Source: Agarivorans sp050870875 (GTDB lineage Bacteria > Pseudomonadota > Gammaproteobacteria > Enterobacterales > Celerinatantimonadaceae). Taken from it: a stretch of DNA of 64,000 nucleotides. Position numbers and translations under genes: made by a program. The DNA lies in NCBI RefSeq assembly GCF_050870875.2, contig NZ_CP194041.2, forward strand, positions 1,116,001 through 1,180,000, given 5' to 3'. Positions 51,091-60,583 of this stretch are shown here, piece after piece. The notes beneath the pieces are model-generated. The model saw nothing but the letters and a program-made list of their open reading frames with translations, did no database searches and was not told where the DNA came from. Position 1 is the first letter of the stretch; each line of letters begins with the position of its first letter.

Positions 51091-52278
51091 ATGAAAAAAT
51101 TACGCTTATGGGGAGCTTTGCTGTTCGCACTACTTTTTTCTTCGCAAGCAGCGTTCGCCGCAGATACATGCAGTGCTCATCGCCTGAATCTGTCGTTATT
51201 GACTGATAATTACGCTTCAGAAACAAGCTGGAAAGTATTGAGAGGTCGTACTTTAGTCGCCAGTGGCAGTGATTATAGTAACAATAAACAGTACACCGAG
51301 ACCCTATGTCTTGAGGATGGTGATTACAGCTTTATTATCGACGATAGTTACAATGATGGGATCTGTTGCGGTTATGGGAGTGGCAGTTATAGTCTCACTG
51401 CAAACGGTTCAAGCTTAGCTAGCGGCGGCGAATTCACCAGCTCTGAAAGTACCAACTTTAGCTTTAGTTCTGACAGCTCTGCTGGCAGTGGTCATTCTTC
51501 GAGTCATACTGATAGCTATTATGCGGCGACTGGGGGCCTAAGCGGTGATGCACTTAAAACTGCTCTTTATAAGCTCATTAAAGAGCACCGCTCGCAAAGC
51601 TATAGTGCTTTGTGGTCGTTTTACAGCACTTATGAGCAAGATCAGTATTATGAAAACGATGCTAGCATTGTTGATATTTACTCCGAGCGTCCGAATGCTC
51701 GTGATCCCTATCTCTTTACGCCAAGCAGTGACCAATGTGGTTCCTACACTGGCGAAGGAGATTGTTATAACCGTGAGCATTCTTTTCCCCGAAGCTGGTT
51801 TGGTGGCGCTGTTGCTCCGATGAATACCGACATCCATCATGTTTTCCCTACCGATGGTAAAGTGAACGCTTACCGTAGCAGCTATCCCTATGGGGAAGTT
51901 GGAACCGCGACTTATACTAGTAAAAATGGCTCCAAGCTCGGCTCTGCGGCATCCGGCCTCGGTTATTCGGGAATGGTATTTGAACCGATTGATGAGTTTA
52001 AAGGTGATATCGCTCGCGCTTACTTTTATATGGCGACTCGCTATCAAAACCTAATTGCCAACTGGGAAAACAATAGTCGTTATGGCAACGCGGTATTAGA
52101 TGGCTCTAGTGAGCAGGTCTTTGAAGCTTGGACACTGCAAATGTTGAAAGATTGGAATAACGCCGATCCGGTGAGTCAGAAAGAGCGAGACCGAAACGAC
52201 GCCGCATTTATTTTTCAGGGGAACCGTAATCCGTTTGTCGATCATCCTGAGTATATTGCTGAAATTTGGGGAAATTAA
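51091..52278 (+). CDS. Secreted endonuclease I family nuclease with N-terminal accessory domain
   Basis: A 395-residue secreted protein with a signal peptide ending AFA. Residues ~25-130 form a beta-rich domain (DGDYSFIIDDSYNDGICCGYG) found attached to secreted hydrolases. The endonuclease I domain follows (~145-390), with the His-Me finger motif NREHSFPRSWFG and DIHHVFPTDGKVN, then GDIARAYFYMATRY. Such enzymes (Dns/EndA type) degrade extracellular or periplasmic DNA and supply phosphate and nucleosides. The ATG at 51091 gives a natural signal peptide. An upstream ATG at 51052 is in frame but less likely. Confidence 0.9.
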   Translation: MKKLRLWGALLFALLFSSQAAFAADTCSAHRLNLSLLTDNYASETSWKVLRGRTLVASGSDYSNNKQYTETLCLEDGDYSFIIDDSYNDGICCGYGSGSYSLTANGSSLASGGEFTSSESTNFSFSSDSSAGSGHSSSHTDSYYAATGGLSGDALKTALYKLIKEHRSQSYSALWSFYSTYEQDQYYENDASIVDIYSERPNARDPYLFTPSSDQCGSYTGEGDCYNREHSFPRSWFGGAVAPMNTDIHHVFPTDGKVNAYRSSYPYGEVGTATYTSKNGSKLGSAASGLGYSGMVFEPIDEFKGDIARAYFYMATRYQNLIANWENNSRYGNAVLDGSSEQVFEAWTLQMLKDWNNADPVSQKERDRNDAAFIFQGNRNPFVDHPEYIAEIWGN

Positions 52279-52311
52279 AGCTTGTTTGATGCAACAAGAC
52301 TGGACTCAATC

Positions 52312-52345
52312 AGAGAGAGGCGTGGTACGCCTCTCTCTGTGATGT
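52312..52345. terminator. Bidirectional terminator-like hairpin
   Basis: Perfect 11-bp stem AGAGAGAGGCG / CGCCTCTCTCT with a 5-base loop, between converging nuclease and ThrE genes. A T-rich stretch follows only loosely. Confidence 0.8.
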
Positions 52346-52359
52346 TTTAAAAGGTGTGG

Positions 52360-53583
52360 CTACAAAGAACTGCGTGGCGGAATTGCCACATTTGCAAATA
52401 AGATCCCCCCAACAATCGACATGAAAATTAAGAAGGTTTGTGAGCCGATGTTGGGAATACTGACCAATGATTCGCCAAATACCATAGAGTTTAAACTAAG
52501 GTAGGCTTTGCTGCCTGGGACTAACAACACAATCCCTTGTAGCAGTACCACTGATGCGGGGGATTTGGTGAGTTTGGCAAATAAGTTGGCGTATAGCGTC
52601 ACCACGAAAGCACCCACGAAGGGGCCTAAGGCGTCGCCTAAATAGACACTGCCAAGTAATGCGGATGCATAGGCGATAGCTCCCGACAATAAGCTCCAAA
52701 TCATATCTTTATTGCGCATCTTAAACACAATGCTTAGGCCAAGAGAGAGCAGTAAAACTCCCAACCATTTAATCCACCAGGTGCTGGTGGCGTATTGATG
52801 TAAATCTACTTGTCCCCAGACCAGAGAACCAATCGCCATCCCTAATACGGCACCAAAATACAGTTTAAATAACACCATGCCGCCATCCATTACTCGCGCA
52901 GTTCCCGACATTAATTCACGAGCGGCTAGCTCGGTGAGCCCAAGTGTAAGCGATAAGCCGGGGATCAGGATGATGATGGAAGATAAGATAACAATGCCAA
53001 TATCAAGCTCGGGCAAAAATTGGCCTAGCGACACCGCGACAAAGGAACAGACCAAGGCGGCAACGGGTTCTAAGGCTTCTGAAAAATCGTCTGAGCGTTC
53101 TGCCTGTCGGGCTAAGTAATAACAGACAATGCTTAATAGGCTGGCACATAAAATGGTGAGCCAATCGGCAGCCATTAACATCGCAAAGCCGCCGCCAGTA
53201 ATCGCGTAGGCTCCAAGCATGATCATTGGCGGATAGGGTTCGGGAAATTGCGCCCATTTGTTGAGGCTATCCATCGCTTCGCCGAGCGTGATTTGTTGGT
53301 TACTGACCTTTTCCACTAGTTGGTTGGTTCTGGCGAGCATTCCCAAATCGATTTCACCGGGCTTGACACGCATCACGTAATTGTATTCTTGGGTATCATC
53401 GGGCGCCCAAAGTACAAAGGTGAGTGAGGTCGGCGTGACCAAAAAGTAGCCGTCCAAGCCAAGAGTTTCCGCAACATTTCGTAGATGAGACTCTAAACGA
53501 AAGGCTGGGGTGCCATATTTATGCAGAGCTTTGCCAAGTTTAATAATGAAGTTTCTTTTTACTTCAAACAGAGATTGTTTCAA
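52360..53583 (-). CDS. ThrE-type threonine/serine exporter
   Basis: A 407-residue protein joining the DUF1212-like domain (residues ~1-255, LGKALHKYGTPAFRLESHL then PGEIDLGMLARTNQLV) to a DUF3815-like domain (~265-405), the full ThrE arrangement that is split into YjjP and YjjB in E. coli. About ten membrane segments are visible. The start is a TTG at 53583 with no clear ribosome-binding site. It is chosen because the alignment with ThrE proteins starts at that point. It converges on the nuclease gene. Confidence 0.88.
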   Translation of the reverse strand: MKQSLFEVKRNFIIKLGKALHKYGTPAFRLESHLRNVAETLGLDGYFLVTPTSLTFVLWAPDDTQEYNYVMRVKPGEIDLGMLARTNQLVEKVSNQQITLGEAMDSLNKWAQFPEPYPPMIMLGAYAITGGGFAMLMAADWLTILCASLLSIVCYYLARQAERSDDFSEALEPVAALVCSFVAVSLGQFLPELDIGIVILSSIIILIPGLSLTLGLTELAARELMSGTARVMDGGMVLFKLYFGAVLGMAIGSLVWGQVDLHQYATSTWWIKWLGVLLLSLGLSIVFKMRNKDMIWSLLSGAIAYASALLGSVYLGDALGPFVGAFVVTLYANLFAKLTKSPASVVLLQGIVLLVPGSKAYLSLNSMVFGESLVSIPNIGSQTFLIFMSIVGGILFANVAIPPRSSL

Positions 53584-53891
53584 TGTGGGGCTTGCTAAAA
53601 AGTGGAGATGGCTAATTGTATATCAGTCGGCACACATTGGTGTATAGCACTGGCTAATTAAATCGAGTTTGATTTCCTTTGAAGGTGATTTTAGCCGCTA
53701 AGTGCTGCCTTGTTTCAATATTCATCCGCTGATCTTGCGAATCATCTCAAAAAGGACTGCGCGGACGGTAAATTATTTGTTAGTTGATTAAATTTAGACG
53801 ATTTTTGAATGAAATAGCGTACAGATGTAGTGGGATCATTTACTATTTAACTTTGTTCTATCTTTTCTTACGCGCTGTCTCGGAGGACAAC
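53584..53891. other. Divergent promoter region of thrE-type gene and maeA
   Basis: About 300 bases. An in-frame extension of the malic enzyme runs back to 53784 but shows no family similarity, so it is treated as leader sequence. Confidence 0.5.
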
Positions 53892-55607
53892 ATGCCTACA
53901 GGTAAATATTTACGCTGGAAAGACGAAAATGGTAACGAATTTCGCCCAGTTTCAATTTCTGGAACCGCACTACTGAACGATCGCACTTTGAATAAAAGTA
54001 CCGCCTTTAGCTACGAAGAGCGAGAAGCCTTTAACTTAAATGGTCTGTTACCTCCCAAGCCACAAACTTTCGATGATCAGTTGCAGCGAGTCTATCAAGG
54101 CTTTTTAAGTGCTTGTAGTGATATTGAAAAATATCAATATCTACGGGCTCTGCAAGATCGCAACGAAACCCTGTTTTATGCCTTAATTTCACGCCATGTT
54201 GAAGAAATGACGCCGATTATTTATACCCCGACCGTGGGTAAAGCCTGTCAAGAATTTAGTCATCGCTATCAAAAAGCCCGTGGTTTATATGTGACCGCAG
54301 ATAACATCGATCACATGGGAGAAATGGCACGCCATTTTGCCGGCAAAGAAATTAAAATTATTGTCGTGACCGACAGTCAAGGGATCCTCGGTTTGGGTGA
54401 TTTAGGCATCGGTGGTATGGGGATCCCCATTGGCAAGTTGTCTTTGTATACCTTAGGGGCTGGCATTCATCCTGCACATTGTTTACCGGTGGCTCTTGAT
54501 GTGGGAACGGATAATCAAGATCTATTGGCAGACCCTATGTACTTGGGGATGCCGAAGAAGCGGATGCGAGGAGAGGAATACCAGAATTTCATCGAAAAGT
54601 TTGTAGCGCAAACTAAGTTACATTTTCCTAAAGCCGTTTTGCAATGGGAAGATTTTAGTAAATCGAATGCCTTCGATAATCTTTCAAAATATGAAGATGT
54701 ATTACCTTCATTTAATGACGATATTCAAGGCACCGGATCGGTGGTATTGGCTGGGGTGATTGGTGCAACCAAAATTAAGGGTGAAACCTTGGCTGACCAG
54801 GTGTATGCGGTTTATGGCGCAGGCGCTGGTGGGGTCGGCGTTGCCGATCAAATTTTTGCGGGTTTACTCAAAGAAGGCTTAAGTCATCAAGATGCGCGTG
54901 ACCGAATTTATATTTTAGACTCTCGCGGCGTGGTGTTTGATAACCGCGAAGGTTTAGATGATTATAAAAAGCGTTACGCCAAACCAATTGGTTTTGCCGA
55001 GGATTGGCCTTTGGCCGAAGCCGGAAAGGCCAGTTTAAGTGAACTGATCGATAACGTTGCGGTGACCGTGTTACTTGGCTGTAGTGGTGTCGGCGGGGCA
55101 TTTAAAGAAAGTCATGTGAAGAAAATGCTCGATTATACTTCGCGGCCAATGGTGTTTCCTTTGTCTAACCCGACCAGCAACTGTGAAGTCTTGCCCGAAG
55201 AAGTCTACCGTTGGACCGATGGCCAAGCCATTGTCGCAACCGGAAGCCCCTTTGATGATGTAGAACACAATGGTCAGCGCTACCGAATTGGTCAGGGAAA
55301 CAACGTATTCATTTTCCCTGCTGTGGGCTTAGCAACCATTGTTTCTGGGGTGAAAAAAATCACCATGGAAATGTTTACCACCGCATCGTTTGCGTTAGCT
55401 GAGTATGTTTCGCAAGAAGATCTAGACAGTGGTTGTGTATTCCCAAGAATGCGAGAGTTAAAAGAAGTCTCTAGTTTTGTGGCTAAAGCAATTTTGAAAC
55501 AAATTAAAGAGACCGATCCAGATGGCTGCCTTAGTGGCAAAGATATAGAGCGTGAAATTGCCGATCATATGTGGGAGCCGATTTATCTGCCTTACCGCCG
55601 GGTATAG
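53892..55607 (+). CDS. maeA: NAD-dependent malic enzyme
   Basis: MaeA (SfcA) converts malate and NAD to pyruvate, CO2 and NADH. The 571-residue product has the catalytic tyrosine in ITP-type segment TPIIYTPTVG, the malate-binding segment GLYVTADNIDHM, metal-binding VTDSQGILGLGDLGIGG and LQWEDFSKSNAF, and the nucleotide-binding YGAGAGGVGVAD. GGAGG lies before the ATG at 53892, which is why that start is chosen over the longer frame. It is a single gene with its own terminator. Confidence 0.95.
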   Translation: MPTGKYLRWKDENGNEFRPVSISGTALLNDRTLNKSTAFSYEEREAFNLNGLLPPKPQTFDDQLQRVYQGFLSACSDIEKYQYLRALQDRNETLFYALISRHVEEMTPIIYTPTVGKACQEFSHRYQKARGLYVTADNIDHMGEMARHFAGKEIKIIVVTDSQGILGLGDLGIGGMGIPIGKLSLYTLGAGIHPAHCLPVALDVGTDNQDLLADPMYLGMPKKRMRGEEYQNFIEKFVAQTKLHFPKAVLQWEDFSKSNAFDNLSKYEDVLPSFNDDIQGTGSVVLAGVIGATKIKGETLADQVYAVYGAGAGGVGVADQIFAGLLKEGLSHQDARDRIYILDSRGVVFDNREGLDDYKKRYAKPIGFAEDWPLAEAGKASLSELIDNVAVTVLLGCSGVGGAFKESHVKKMLDYTSRPMVFPLSNPTSNCEVLPEEVYRWTDGQAIVATGSPFDDVEHNGQRYRIGQGNNVFIFPAVGLATIVSGVKKITMEMFTTASFALAEYVSQEDLDSGCVFPRMRELKEVSSFVAKAILKQIKETDPDGCLSGKDIEREIADHMWEPIYLPYRRV

Positions 55608-55631
55608 TAGAAAAATTTCTTCATCATGATC

Positions 55632-55662
55632 AGTAAGGGCCTTAGGGCCCTTACTTGTTTTT
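55632..55662 (+). terminator. Terminator after maeA
   Basis: Stem AGTAAGGGCC / GGCCCTTACT with a short TTAG loop region, then TGTTTTT. Confidence 0.88.
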
Positions 55663-55715
55663 GGGCCAATTTAGGTGCACCATTACGTCTGGCACGGTAT
55701 CGCTGTGCCAGAACA

Positions 55716-55893
55716 TTCTCAGGGCGGGGTGAAATTCCCCACCGGCGGTAGTTAAGTTTTCTTAAAAGCCCGCGAGCGCTCAGTTTATTCTGGGGTCAGC
55801 AGATCTGGTGCCGATTGAGTCCATGACCCAAGCGAAATCCAGAGCCGACGGTAATTTACAGCTGTGCTGTAATCAGTCCGGATGGAAGAGAAT
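55716..55893 (+). promoter_or_regulatory. FMN riboswitch (RFN element)
   Basis: The conserved aptamer pieces are present in order: TTCTCAGGGCGGGGTGAAAT, TCCCCACCGGCGGTA, AGCCCGCGAGCGC, GGTCAGCAGATCTGGTG, ATCCAGAGCCGACGGT and AGTCCGGATGGAAGAGAAT. Bound FMN should shut down ribB downstream. The platform (55894-56055) includes a CATAAAGTG / CACTTTATG hairpin at about 55977-55995 followed by TTTCA. This may act as terminator or help mask translation; I cannot tell which by eye. Confidence 0.96.
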
Positions 55894-56055
55894 CAACAAG
55901 TAGTATTTGCAGTACGGCAACTAAGCGTAAGCTTATTGCTGTGTTGTTGGATTGGTGCTGCTTTAGATAAAAAAGCATAAAGTGTCACTTTATGTTTCAA
56001 TTCCTGCGTGCCCTGATTCTGGAAAACCTAATGTTGTTATTAAAGGATTTTAACC

Positions 56056-56709
56056 ATGAATCAGTCTTTACTTGCCCAATATGGCAATTCTAATCAACGT
56101 GTTGATGCTGCGCTTGACGCGCTTCGCAAAGGCCAAGGCGTACTGGTGGTCGATGATGAAGACCGTGAAAATGAAGGCGACCTAATATTTTCCGCCGAGT
56201 CGTTAACTCAGCCACAAATGGCGATGTTAATTCGTGAATGTAGTGGCATCGTCTGCTTGTGTTTAAACGATGATAAAATCAAGGCTCTCGATTTACCGCC
56301 CATGGTGAGCGATAACTCTAGCCAGTTTGGTACCGCTTTTACTGTGAGCATCGAAGCAAAACAAGGGGTGACGACCGGAGTGTCTGCGGTCGATCGACTG
56401 ACCACCATACAAACTGCGATTGCTGATGATGCCAAGCCGAGTGATTTAGCTCGCCCTGGTCATGTATATCCACTGAGAGCCCAACCTGGCGGAGTATTTA
56501 CTCGCCGAGGACATACCGAAGGTACGGTCGATTTGATGATTTTAGCAGGGCTTAAACCGGCGGGCGTCTTGTGTGAAGTCACCCTAGCGGATGGCACAAT
56601 GGCGCGATTACCTGAAATCGTTCAGTTTGCCCAGCAACATGGTATGCCTGTATTGACGATTGAGGATATCGTTGAATATCGCAGAGCTTTATTAAGCCAG
56701 GTCGGTTAA
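56056..56709 (+). CDS. ribB: 3,4-dihydroxy-2-butanone-4-phosphate synthase
   Basis: RibB makes the four-carbon unit of riboflavin from ribulose 5-phosphate. The 217-residue product has the acidic metal-binding loop DDEDRENEGDLIF, the RPGHVYPLRAQPGGVFTRRG segment and HTEGTVDLMILAGL with catalytic histidine. It stands alone without a fused GTP cyclohydrolase domain, and that enzyme (RibA) is encoded separately at 3994-4632. Control by the FMN riboswitch directly upstream is clear. Confidence 0.96.
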   Translation: MNQSLLAQYGNSNQRVDAALDALRKGQGVLVVDDEDRENEGDLIFSAESLTQPQMAMLIRECSGIVCLCLNDDKIKALDLPPMVSDNSSQFGTAFTVSIEAKQGVTTGVSAVDRLTTIQTAIADDAKPSDLARPGHVYPLRAQPGGVFTRRGHTEGTVDLMILAGLKPAGVLCEVTLADGTMARLPEIVQFAQQHGMPVLTIEDIVEYRRALLSQVG

Positions 56710-56739
56710 GCTTCAAAAGCTTTCCACAGCGCAAATAAA

Positions 56740-56758
56740 AGGGGCCGAGGCCCCTAAT
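56740..56758 (+). terminator. Hairpin after ribB
   Basis: Perfect 7-bp stem AGGGGCC / GGCCCCT with a 2-base loop as written. The T-tract after it is weak. Confidence 0.6.
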
Positions 56759-56923
56759 CGATTTAAGCGTTTAGTACTTATTGTTGTTGTAATTATGTAA
56801 AATGACTTTAATTTTATTCTAACTAAATAAAAAATATATGCAGTCCAGAATTAAGGTATTTTATGGCTTATTTGTCAATAATGTGACTTGAGCTGGATTT
56901 AATATTGAGAGCATAATTCTCTT

Positions 56924-57970
56924 TCAAAGTGCAGTCCCCGCCAGTATATATTCAATGCTTGATAATTCTTCAGTGCTAAAGTCTAGCTTATCAAGGGCTT
57001 TCACCGAATCGTAGAGTTGTTCGGTGCGACTCGCCCCGATTAGGCAGGTCGTGACTGCATCATTACTCAGGGTCCAGGCGATGGCCATTTGCGCAAGGCT
57101 TTGTTGACGAGCTTCCGCAAGTTGATTTAACGCTGCCACTTTGGCTATTTTTTCTGCAGAAATATCGCTTTGTTTTAGATGAATGATCTCGTTGCGCGAT
57201 GCTCGTGAGTTTTCAGGGATCCCATTTAAGTACTTATCCGTTAAAACCCCCTGTGCCAGTGGCGAGAAAACAATGCTGCCAATACCCTGTTGTTTTAAGA
57301 CATGGCACAAGCCATCTTCTATCCAGCGGTCAAACAGATTGTAACGTGGTTGGTGAATCAGCAGCGGTGTGCCGAGCTGTTTTAAAATAGCCGCTGCTTG
57401 TTCGGTCTGTTCGGCAGAATAGTTGGAAATTCCGATATATAGGGCGCGACCCGAGCGCACTAAATAATCGAGAGCCTGCATGGTCTCTTCTAGCGGAGTC
57501 TCGGGATCCGGTCGGTGGTGATAAAACACATCAAAATAATCTAATCCTGTGCGTTTTAGGCTTTGATCACAGCTCGATACTAAGTATTTACGCGAGCCGC
57601 CACTGCCATAAGGGCCTGGCCACATATCGTAGCCAGCCTTACTGGAAATAAATAGTTCATCGCGGTAGCCAGCCAAGTCTTGTTGCATGATTTTGCCGAA
57701 GGTTTGTTCTGCTGCCCCGTAACTAGGACCATAGTTATTAGCTAAATCAAAGTGATTAATGCCTAAGTCGAAGGCGGTTCGCAATAGGTTTCGAGCATTT
57801 GCCAGTGGATCGCTTGAGCCAAAGTTTTGCCATAAGCCAAGCGCAAGTCGGGGAAGTTGTACACCACTCTGTCCACAACGCTGATATTGCATCTTATGGT
57901 AGCGTTCGGGCTTCGCCACGTAGATAGGATTAGGGGTTGTTGTAATCAATGAGTCATTTCCAAACAGCAA
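56924..57970 (-). CDS. Aldo/keto reductase (YghZ-like)
   Basis: A 348-residue NADPH-dependent aldo/keto reductase close to E. coli YghZ (L-glyceraldehyde 3-phosphate reductase). KPERYHKMQYQRCGQSG at the start, GINHFDLANNYGPSYGAAE with the catalytic Asp and Tyr, SSKAGYDMWPGPYGSGGSRK with the Lys, and YHHRPD with the His are all present. The annotated start is a TTG at 57970 without a clear ribosome-binding site. A GTG just before AKPERY would give a protein aligning with YghZ and may be the true start. Confidence 0.92.
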   Translation of the reverse strand: MLFGNDSLITTTPNPIYVAKPERYHKMQYQRCGQSGVQLPRLALGLWQNFGSSDPLANARNLLRTAFDLGINHFDLANNYGPSYGAAEQTFGKIMQQDLAGYRDELFISSKAGYDMWPGPYGSGGSRKYLVSSCDQSLKRTGLDYFDVFYHHRPDPETPLEETMQALDYLVRSGRALYIGISNYSAEQTEQAAAILKQLGTPLLIHQPRYNLFDRWIEDGLCHVLKQQGIGSIVFSPLAQGVLTDKYLNGIPENSRASRNEIIHLKQSDISAEKIAKVAALNQLAEARQQSLAQMAIAWTLSNDAVTTCLIGASRTEQLYDSVKALDKLDFSTEELSSIEYILAGTAL

Positions 57971-58046
57971 GTACTATCGTATTATAAATAAAATTATTGA
58001 TAAGCGCGAGCCCTAAGTCGCGCGAAGGTCGTATTATTTGTTTGAT

Positions 58047-59582
58047 TTATAGACGTTGCACTTGAACCCGCAGATGGCCAGTATTGTTGCCGTAGTAGCT
58101 ATTTAAGTCGTTGGCAAATAAACATAACTCTCCAGTCTTGGTGGCCGTGAACTGGATCCGATTCCCCACATAGAAGGCGTCTTCATCACTGTCATCAATA
58201 GTGGCGCATAAACTAAACCAATCGGCATCTGGCACCCGCCGATATGCCTCACTAATTTGTATGGGAAGCTCGCCTAGACCCAGTTTCACATCACTGCGAT
58301 CCCAGCCCTCACCATCAACCTCTTGCAAATTGCCGTCTTTCCAACGTGCTTGATGGGTATTCTCAATTAAATATTGTTTGCCTTTCACTAAGATGATCCC
58401 AGTATGATTGTATTTTCGATGCGCTAATACTTTGCTTGTGATGGGCTGTTCGGCCAGTTGATAGTTGTTTAATAAGCCGAGTTCATGAACGGCGGTCCCT
58501 TGAGATGGTTCTGGTGCGGTGCGCCAAGGGTCATACATGATTTGGTGTGAGACATTTTTTAGCGATTTGGGGCGATAATTACGATCCCCAGCGATACGTA
58601 AAGCGACGGAAATGTGAACCTTCGGTTTGATATTGGGTGATACTTGGTCATTTTCTAAGGCGCAGCACAAGCGGTCATCAACGGTGAAAAGTGTTGCTAA
58701 AACGCCGCGTTGTTGTTGATGATTCACCCCGTAGCAATAGGGTTCAATTAACATGTCATCGATACTAATGTTTAAGCGCGAGTTATCGGGAAAAATACTT
58801 AAGTAATCGATGGTGGAGGGGCTGTTAAATTGAATGTTTAAGTCGTCGAGGTTCTCCAGCCAATCCATGGCAAAGCGTAAACTGGTATCGGATAAGCCAT
58901 CATAATTATACCCACCACCTACGTCGGAATGGGCGCCTGCAAACCATATTTCGGTTACTCGTTTATCGATATTCATTAAGGTCGGTTGAAAAGCGGCCCG
59001 TTTATCATCAAGTGATAGCATATGCAGTGCATGGCAAACTTTGTTTGGGAGAGTATGACCATATTCAAAAACAACGTCAGTGCTGGGGCGTTCGGATTTT
59101 TTCAAGTTGGGCAGTCCAATGGAGGCGACGGTATCAAATACCACTTCGATGATCTTGAAACTGGCCTTGGGATAATCACGTGAAATAATTGAGGCAAAAC
59201 GTCGTGCTAGTGCAGCCCCGCGACTGAAACCAGTAATTAGAACTTGTTCGGGGGGATGCAGCTGATAGTGTTTGGCAAAGTCTTGCTTGGCAGAGGCTAA
59301 GATGGTTTTTACATCTGAATTTTCTAAGGCTAAGCCGGCATTAAATTTACGTTCAAAGTAATTTCCATAGGTTCCCACGCCTTTGTAATAAAAGCTGACA
59401 CAGTGCTTACCTAAGTCGCTTTTCCCATTGTGATCTTTTAAATTGCCGCCAAGTAGTAAATGTAGCTTGAGGATATTGGTGATGCTGTCATCTTCAACAA
59501 CACCACTGTCTCGCTTGTCTTGCATTGCATCTGCAGGTTCGTTATCTGTACCATCAAAGTTGAATATTAGTAGGTTTTCCAT
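58047..59582 (-). CDS. DUF2235 alpha/beta hydrolase with LecA-like C-terminal domain
   Basis: A 511-residue protein. The N-terminal part (1-~390) is a DUF2235 / Tle1-type hydrolase: FNFDGTDNEP near the start, nucleophile elbow GFSRGAALARRF and the acidic/histidine motif FAGAHSDVGGGY. Members include type VI secretion phospholipase effectors. The last ~45 residues (LFANDLNSYYGNNTGHLRVQ) match the calcium/galactose-binding end of LecA (PA-IL) lectins, where ND and GTYGNNSG occupy the same places. AAGGAG precedes the ATG. No signal peptide, VgrG, PAAR or immunity gene is adjacent, so secretion by a T6SS is unproven. Confidence 0.85.
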   Translation of the reverse strand: MENLLIFNFDGTDNEPADAMQDKRDSGVVEDDSITNILKLHLLLGGNLKDHNGKSDLGKHCVSFYYKGVGTYGNYFERKFNAGLALENSDVKTILASAKQDFAKHYQLHPPEQVLITGFSRGAALARRFASIISRDYPKASFKIIEVVFDTVASIGLPNLKKSERPSTDVVFEYGHTLPNKVCHALHMLSLDDKRAAFQPTLMNIDKRVTEIWFAGAHSDVGGGYNYDGLSDTSLRFAMDWLENLDDLNIQFNSPSTIDYLSIFPDNSRLNISIDDMLIEPYCYGVNHQQQRGVLATLFTVDDRLCCALENDQVSPNIKPKVHISVALRIAGDRNYRPKSLKNVSHQIMYDPWRTAPEPSQGTAVHELGLLNNYQLAEQPITSKVLAHRKYNHTGIILVKGKQYLIENTHQARWKDGNLQEVDGEGWDRSDVKLGLGELPIQISEAYRRVPDADWFSLCATIDDSDEDAFYVGNRIQFTATKTGELCLFANDLNSYYGNNTGHLRVQVQRL

Positions 59583-60583
59583 TGTTGCTATCTCCTTGGT
59601 TATTTTACTAACCCTAGTTGGCTAATTAATAATCAGCAAAGTAATCGAGGTGAAGATAAGCTTGGTGCCCGAAGGAGGGAAAATACCGTTGGATACAGGC
59701 CCACTCATCCGCTCGATATCTAGCTTTGAGGGGCTAAGAATAGGGGGATCAGTTTCGTCAAATGAATAGCCTTACAACGGTTTATTGTTTCTTGAATCAA
59801 TAAGCCGAGAGGCGTTTGCTTTAGAGTGATGTTTTACCCGTGTGGATGATTCTTAAAAGGTTGGTAAATTCAATCTGTTTGCGTGTTTTTAGCGATGCTT
59901 GTGTTGGCGTTATTGAGAGCCTGTACCCGCACTGTGGGCATGCTTGAGCAGACCCAAGACCGTGCACCTATTTGTGCTAATTATGCGGGGATTTGGCAAG
60001 TGATTTCTTCCACTGATGCTGCCGACGGTCATGGCAGTGGTCGTCGTATCAAGCCGCTCTTTCCGTCAGCCAGCAACAATGCAACTGAACGCTAGCCGAT
60101 GGTATTTGAGGCCGCATTCAAGCGCAGTCAATCAATGCCGCCAATAGAGCTTACAGGAGGTATTCTTAGTCTAGCAACGGCAGATTAGCGGCGCCTACCA
60201 GTGGCAGTGGAGTTATGGCTGTGTTACTTGCTCTGGCAGCACTCAGGTGGCGGGGCGTATCTTGGCGGGTTTAGTTGCCACACCACTAAAGGCGGGCATA
60301 CTTGGCGTTATTGGAATGGGATATCTAGTGAAGTATTAAGGGGTATTTCTCGATTTTTAAGCCCCAAACTGAGTTTTCCAATTCCCCTTGATAGCGGGGT
60401 CGATCAGAAACCTGCGCCAATCGATAGTGGCTCAAGCATCGTGATTTGTGCTCTGAAGCGCACGCTCTAGCTGGGATAGGCTAAGCGAGCACGCATTGAA
60501 TGTACTTCCCATCATGTAAAAAAGACTTGCCTGAGGCAAACCACTTCGATTGAATGAGCGCATAACTCATTTCAGAGAATGAT
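59583..60583. other. Decayed region without an intact gene
   Basis: About 1000 bases. Plus-strand frames with protein-like stretches appear (for example GCVTCSGSTQVAGRILAGLV then GIGMGYLVKY-like hydrophobic end around 60190-60340, and QDRAPICANYAGIWQVISS around 59957-60013), but stop codons and frame changes interrupt them. It may be a former small secreted or membrane protein gene. I cannot name a family. Confidence 0.4.

Noticed and set aside
51538..52047. 169-codon frame antisense to the nuclease
   Set aside because: It is a shadow of the endonuclease I gene, which has clear catalytic motifs and a signal peptide.
53784..53891. 36-codon N-terminal extension of the malic enzyme
   Set aside because: No similarity to the family, and GGAGG lies before the downstream ATG.
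55686..55712. GGCACGGTATCGCTGTGCC hairpin as an extra terminator
   Set aside because: It lacks a T-tract and immediately precedes the FMN aptamer. It is probably leader structure.
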